From assembly GCA_946406115.1 (NCBI GenBank), contig OX291545.1:30577153-30641152 (forward strand): a stretch of DNA of 64,000 bases, given 5' to 3'. The stretch is from Apoda limacodes. Lineage: Eukaryota > Arthropoda > Insecta > Lepidoptera > Limacodidae. The notes below the pieces were generated by a model. The model ran no database searches. It was not told where the DNA came from and worked only from the letters and a program-made list of their open reading frames with translations. Positions 59,497 through 64,000 of the stretch are shown here, one piece after another. The translations under genes were made by a program, and so were the position numbers. Numbering within the stretch: the stretch's first letter is position 1; every line of letters begins with the position of its first letter.

Positions 59497-62400
59497 CTGA
59501 AATTATTACAATTAAGTTCATATCTATATTATCTTTGCTATCCCAATTGTAGCAATAAAGAACTCGACGTAAAATGTTATTTCTGCTAGGATTAAAAATG
59601 CATCATCTGAGGATGTGCGAGTTTTACTTAAATAAGTTTCTCTTTGCGTTACAGTAAGTGCCAAAATTACATACTTTGAATTAATGAGCTATTTACAAAA
59701 TTCAATTTAAACACATTTTACCATATTTGCACATTTCGGACAAATAGTCGCACAGTGCGATATCTAAATCCATGTGTAATGAAGATCTGAAGTCATCTTA
59801 AATAAAGAGCAGTAGAGACTGTGCCAAGGCTCCTTTTATATGGTGTGCCAAGTCATCCAGCCACTTAAGAGTCTCCTAAATATTGGCCTATAAATTGAAT
59901 AGGTCAAATTTACCGCCTTTTTGGGCAGTCTAAAAGAAAAGGCGCGTTTGTAGGTACTTACTGGTCACAACTCAGTAGCACAGTGTTTCATCACTACTGC
60001 TGGTACACAGTCTATCCCTCTCGACTTGTAAGGTACTCATTAAGAGTAAGTTACTTGTTCTCAAACATGCTACAATGTGCGACAATATCTTGCATAAGCT
60101 TCTTTGAGATAAATCTTACCGCAATGTTTTAGCCGTCCGCTTGAGCGCTCGAGCGGTCAAATATTCAATTTGATTTTTTTTAAACCCGAACATTAAAAAC
60201 TCATCAAGTTTTATTTAAATTTTAGACTAGCTCAATAAAAATAATGCACCATTATATCAATTTAAAAAAGGAAAAAGAAATCGACATTTGAACGCGGCGA
60301 ATTGGCGGCAAAATTACCTAAACTATTTTTATTATTGTCAATACAGTTGTCAATATAATTAAAGTCAAAGTCAAAATGTTTTATTCAAATTAGGATTTTA
60401 CAATCACTTTTGAATCGTCAAAGTTATGAAATATTATTTTACTTTGGACCACCGGACTTTGTGATGCGTGCCTCGACCCACATACTCACGATCGCCCGGT
60501 TATACTGTGTTTGCGGGCGGCGGCAGTAATGTACTCCTGTTAATGCCGCAGAGCCATAACTTACCGGAGTTCTTCTGAAGCGTGAGAGGCTTATCATCTT
60601 CCATGGAGTTCCGTAGCTGGTAGTACCGCATACCCGCGCTGTACAGCGTTCCAGGAAGAACGTGTCGCGCCACCAGCGCCCGCGCAGCGGCTTTGTCCGT
60701 CAGTCGTGCCAGCTCGCTCGGGGTCATTCGAGCGAAAGCTGTGTCCGTTGGAGCGAATACGGTATAGGTTTTGCTTTCTGAAATCATAAGATATTTAAGA
60801 TGGTCATGTGAATCAAATGTTCTGAGGTCCTTTGCCTTTTCCCAGTGCGCAACATGAGTGTATAAGAGGGATTGGACACAGACTAAAAAATGCAATAGCA
60901 GAGTTCTTTATTTATGTATTTATACATATTAACGGTTTTATTCCCTAGAATACCTACATCATAATGTGACAGCCGATTCTCACCAACCATTTTAGTCCTG
61001 CGTTGGTGAGCTGATCCCGCAAAACTGTTTGTGATACAGTGAATTTGGGCAAAAGTGGCTTCATATGTGTGTCGTAAGTCGTATATATATATATATATAT
61101 ACAAGATTAGGCAACATTTTTTATTTTTATTTATTAAAATTTTAGATGAGATGGATTACAGTTTATGGGTTTATAGAAACCTGTATGTGTCAAATTGAGT
61201 ATTTACCTGAAAGAGTGTCTGCAAAGCCGCTGGCTTGGATAGCTTTAATGAAGGTCGTGAACCGTCGATCTCGGTCGGCCTGCAGTGTCTGTAGAAGGTC
61301 CCCGACGGGCAAGGGAAACATTACTCGGTCTACGGCGTGCGCTATGCCCTGGAAATTTAAACATAAGAAAGTAAAATTAAAAAAATATTTTAATATTCCT
61401 GGAATTTTTACACAGTGCTATCTAGTCCCAAACTAAGCAAGACTATGGCGATAATACGAGCAACGTTTTAGTACCTTACAAAAGTCAGATCTCAGCGTGA
61501 CATTAGGATTAGAGAAGTATTTTATAAATACCTGCGGTATGTGTATATCCTTCTTGTCATCGACGACGCGCGCGCCGTTGATGGTGGTGAGCCGCACCTC
61601 GTTCCACTCGACGTCGTGCATGTCGTACTGGTTGACGCGCAGCTGCGTACCCGCCAGCGACACTCCTGTCATCTCGTCCTGCAGAGACGCTATGTCGAAC
61701 GCTCCCGGGATGACGTGGTGCAGGAGCAGCTGAGGAATTTATTCGGTAATGAATTTACCTTTAACAAAGAGTATGCAGTTGGAAAGGAGACAATTGGCCC
61801 AAAAACTCCTAGATACTAATATTAAAAATTTGAAATTATCTCTGTTCGTTGCCTTTTCACGGCTAAATCTCTGAACTGGTTTCGATGAAATTTGGCAAAG
61901 TGACAGCTTGCATTGCTTGTCATATGTGATTTGGAAGTTCCTCGCCAATTTAAAATATAAAACAGAATTTAGCGCATGTGAAAAGCCGAAAGCTAGTAAC
62001 AAATATTTATAAGGTAAAACTTATCTTACGTGACCTTTCTGGCCGCTGAGCATGAAAAACATTTTTTTTCCAAACATGATACGATTTGTGACCCTATCTT
62101 GCACAAGCTTCTTTGGGATAAATTGTACTTGCAGTGCAGTATCAGAAAACACCCGCAATGTTTTATCCGTCCGCTCGAGCGGTCAAATATGAAATTTGAA
62201 AATAGAACAAACTTTTTTAAACCCGAAAATTAATAACTAAAGTGATAACTCGTTAAATTTCGGACCGGGCACCACGAAAACGGGCTATCAAATTAATAAA
62301 TTAAAAAAAGTATAAAAAGAAATCGAAGTAATGTACTATACCTATATTGTAGGACCTCATTGTAGGCCATATATGAAATTAAAGTTCTTCTAGAAAGTTA

Positions 62401-64000
62401 TTAGAACATTCAAGTAGATACTTATACTTAGGGGAAACAGCTCAAACGCGCCTTCCTTTAGAGAAGTGCGATCTAATTAATAGATAGATACTTTATATCA
62501 ATAGCTTTGTCAAAATATGTGGTAAAGCTAAAAGGGGTATGAATACTTACTCCACTAAGCAGCCTAGGGTTGTCACGGAACTTCTCTTCAGCTTTGTCAG
62601 GACCTCCGAGCTGCACCAATAGTGTTCTAAATGCTTTGTCCGTTGGTGCAAATAATGTATACGGTCCTGTCTCATTTAGAATCGTATCAAGGCCGGACTG
62701 ACGCAAGTATTTAGCAGTTGCAAAAAGACCATTGTCTTTCAGGGTGTCTATAAGAGAAGGAGTAACTTGTCTAGGGAATTGCTGTCTTGGGCTAGATTCC
62801 TGTGCAACTGGTGGGATGGTACTTGATCCGATTATAACTAGATCATCAGGCGTTGGTCGATAAGATGGAGTCGTGTTTATGATTGTCGAACTAGGAAAAG
62901 TATTCCTCGTTGTCTGAGTGTAAGGATCTCTGGTTGACACATAAGTCGGAACTGTGCTTTTCGAGACAAATCTCTCAGTGGATGAGACGATGTGAGTAGA
63001 TGGAGAGTAAACTGCAGTTTGTGGTTGGCTAACTCTTGAATGTACACTAGAAGCTCGGTGTATTATTGGTGTGGGCGTCGTTGGAGTTGGTGTTGAATGG
63101 GAAACTGGGTTCGTGTGACCACTAGTGCCATGGTTAGACGTGCTGACAAAATTCGAATAACTTGAAGGATTTTGAGAAGATTCGGCAATGTAGTCAGTTG
63201 CTTCAGTAACGGAGTTAGCTGTGGTTGAACTAAATATTCCGTTAGAAATTTTAGTGGCACCTGGTATTTGTATTTCACCTTTTTTGATTTTGTTTAAAAT
63301 ATTTTCTACTTCGGGTCCTTCCTCGGTTTGTTGGCCGTTTGCTTTAACACCTTTAACTTTGTAAGATCCATCGTCTTGTTCTTCGAGAAACACAAATGTT
63401 ACTTTCTTTTTGTTCTGAATTGTTGGTATATTTGATACTTCTTCTAGTTTTCCGCTATCTGTGTGCTTAATAAGTTCAAAGTCTGCACCTGGAGGCAAAA
63501 CATCTTTAGTCAAGTCCTCGAAATTAATTCTGTTTTCCTTTTGCGGTGCCGCGGTGGCTGCCATGATTTGTGCCAAACTAGAACCATCGGCAGAGATGGC
63601 TCCTTTGGGAATCAGATTGGGGTTGGTTGTTCTTATCACTTCAAACTTCTGTCCGTTTACAGAAATCTCACGGGATGTGAAATTTTTTTCATTGAAGTCT
63701 TCAGGATTTTCAGCTAAAGCTACTTTTAATTGTTTTAGTATATCTGGTTTTTGTAATAAAGCTACACTTTTCGCTCTTAAATTATCGTCAAAACCTTTTG
63801 TTTCACTTTCTTCTAGTAGATACTTGATTTCATTGTAGAGTTTCTGCTTGGTTTTGTCTTGAGGTGGTGCTCTAGATTTTGGCTTTGGTCTCGGTGTGTA
63901 CCTTGGAGTTGGAGCCGGTGTTGTCGTAGTGGTAGTAGTAGTCGTAGTTGTGGTAGTAGTAGGATGTTGCTTCTCATACAATTCGACAGCTTTTCTAAAT
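59408..64000 (-). CDS. Fasciclin (FAS1) domain extracellular protein, 3' part, 5 exons visible
   Basis: Minus-strand exons: 64000-62551 (continues off the window), 61729-61532, 61348-61207, 60777-60565 and 59496-59408, all GT-AG and in phase, giving 696 visible residues. A run of about 14 Thr and a basic Pro-rich stretch comes first, then a region with an ISVNGQKFEVIRTTNPNL motif, a Ser/Thr/Pro-rich linker, and two FAS1 domains. The first has YTLFAPTDKAF and LLLHHVIPGAF, ending GIAHAVDRVMFP; the second has YTVFAPTDTAF and ARHVLPGTL, ending GVIHAIDTIL and then the stop. FAS1 proteins mediate cell or matrix adhesion outside the cell. No GPI or membrane anchor follows the last domain, so a secreted form is likely. 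It may be a midline-fasciclin (mfas)-like protein, but the N-terminus is missing and I leave it unnamed. Confidence 0.93.
60057..60285 (+). repeat. Interspersed repeat in FAS1 intron, copy 1
   Basis: 'aatatcttgcataagcttc', 'cgctcgagcggtcaaatatt', 'ttaaacccgaacattaa' and 'aaagaaatcgac' recur in order at 62068-62325. A separate repeat tail follows at 60365-60470. Confidence 0.72.
60365..60470 (+). repeat. Short tail repeat, copy 2
   Basis: 'ttattcaaattaggatttta' and 'gaatcgtcaaagttatgaaa' match 21955-22010. It resembles common lepidopteran element tails. Confidence 0.6.
61082..61101 (+). repeat. (TA)10 microsatellite
   Basis: Ten TA units in the FAS1 intron between the third and fourth visible exons. 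Confidence 0.9.
61825..62000 (+). repeat. 'gctagta'-ended interspersed element
   Basis: 'ttatctctgttcgttgcc', 'gatgaaatttggcaaag' and the ending 'ccgaaagctagtaac' match 23090-23275, with a deleted middle. Confidence 0.6.
62068..62325 (+). repeat. Interspersed repeat in FAS1 intron, copy 2
   Basis: Second copy of 60057-60285, with a short extra segment near 62130. 'ccgtccgctcgagcggtcaa' contains a perfect small palindrome. Confidence 0.72.

Noticed and set aside
60500..60564. Read-through of FAS1 exon 60777-60565 into an in-frame stop
   Set aside because: A G|GTAAGT donor lies at the expected place, and 59496-59408 supplies the missing last strand of the FAS1 domain in the correct phase.
63461..63838. 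125-codon plus-strand open frame
   Set aside because: It is the complement of the FAS1 gene's large exon and shows no independent signal.

Overview
This is a 64 kb window of an animal nuclear genome, almost certainly a moth or butterfly. The genes have GT-AG introns, the DNA is AT-rich, and the introns and gaps are filled with repeat families familiar from Lepidoptera: truncated LINE tails, tRNA-derived SINEs, 'gggcaaaagctagta'-ended elements, and Tc1, hAT and piggyBac relics. I see no bacterial operon, CRISPR array, rRNA or free-standing tRNA gene.

Four conserved genes can be read, and splice phases match at every junction. (1) 10216-18976, plus: SUCO/SLP1-type SUN-domain protein of the ER (3 exons, 1044 aa). 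(2) 39353-20246, minus: METTL13, the double-methyltransferase enzyme of eEF1A (9 exons, 662 aa). (3) 42659-58862, plus: an HRI-like eIF2alpha kinase, EIF2AK1 type (3 exons, 584 aa if my short first exon is right). (4) from beyond 64000 down to 59408, minus: the 3' part of a FAS1 (fasciclin) extracellular protein with a threonine-rich stretch and two FAS1 domains. Genes 1 and 2 converge, 2 and 3 diverge, and 3 and 4 converge with poly(A) signals within about 120 bp.

The first 10 kb has no gene I can support; it holds a broken LINE, a long perfect-ended hairpin and old repeats. The introns hold many datable insertions: a Tc1 relic with intact ends in SUCO intron 1; a SINE interrupted by a 282-bp inverted-repeat element, a 27-bp minisatellite open on both strands, and a LINE 3' fragment in METTL13 introns; and a nearly complete but frameshifted LINE plus a TTAA-flanked piggyBac-like element in kinase intron 1. 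A hAT-like element lies between METTL13 and the kinase.

Three genes touch ER or translation biology (SUN-domain ER protein, eEF1A methyltransferase, eIF2alpha kinase), but nothing here shows that they act together. I found no new multi-gene system. The best leads are the kinase (HHD instead of HRD, very short activation segment, and no Cys at the mammalian haem-ligand CP motif), the 218-bp hairpin, and the nested SINE/MITE insertion.
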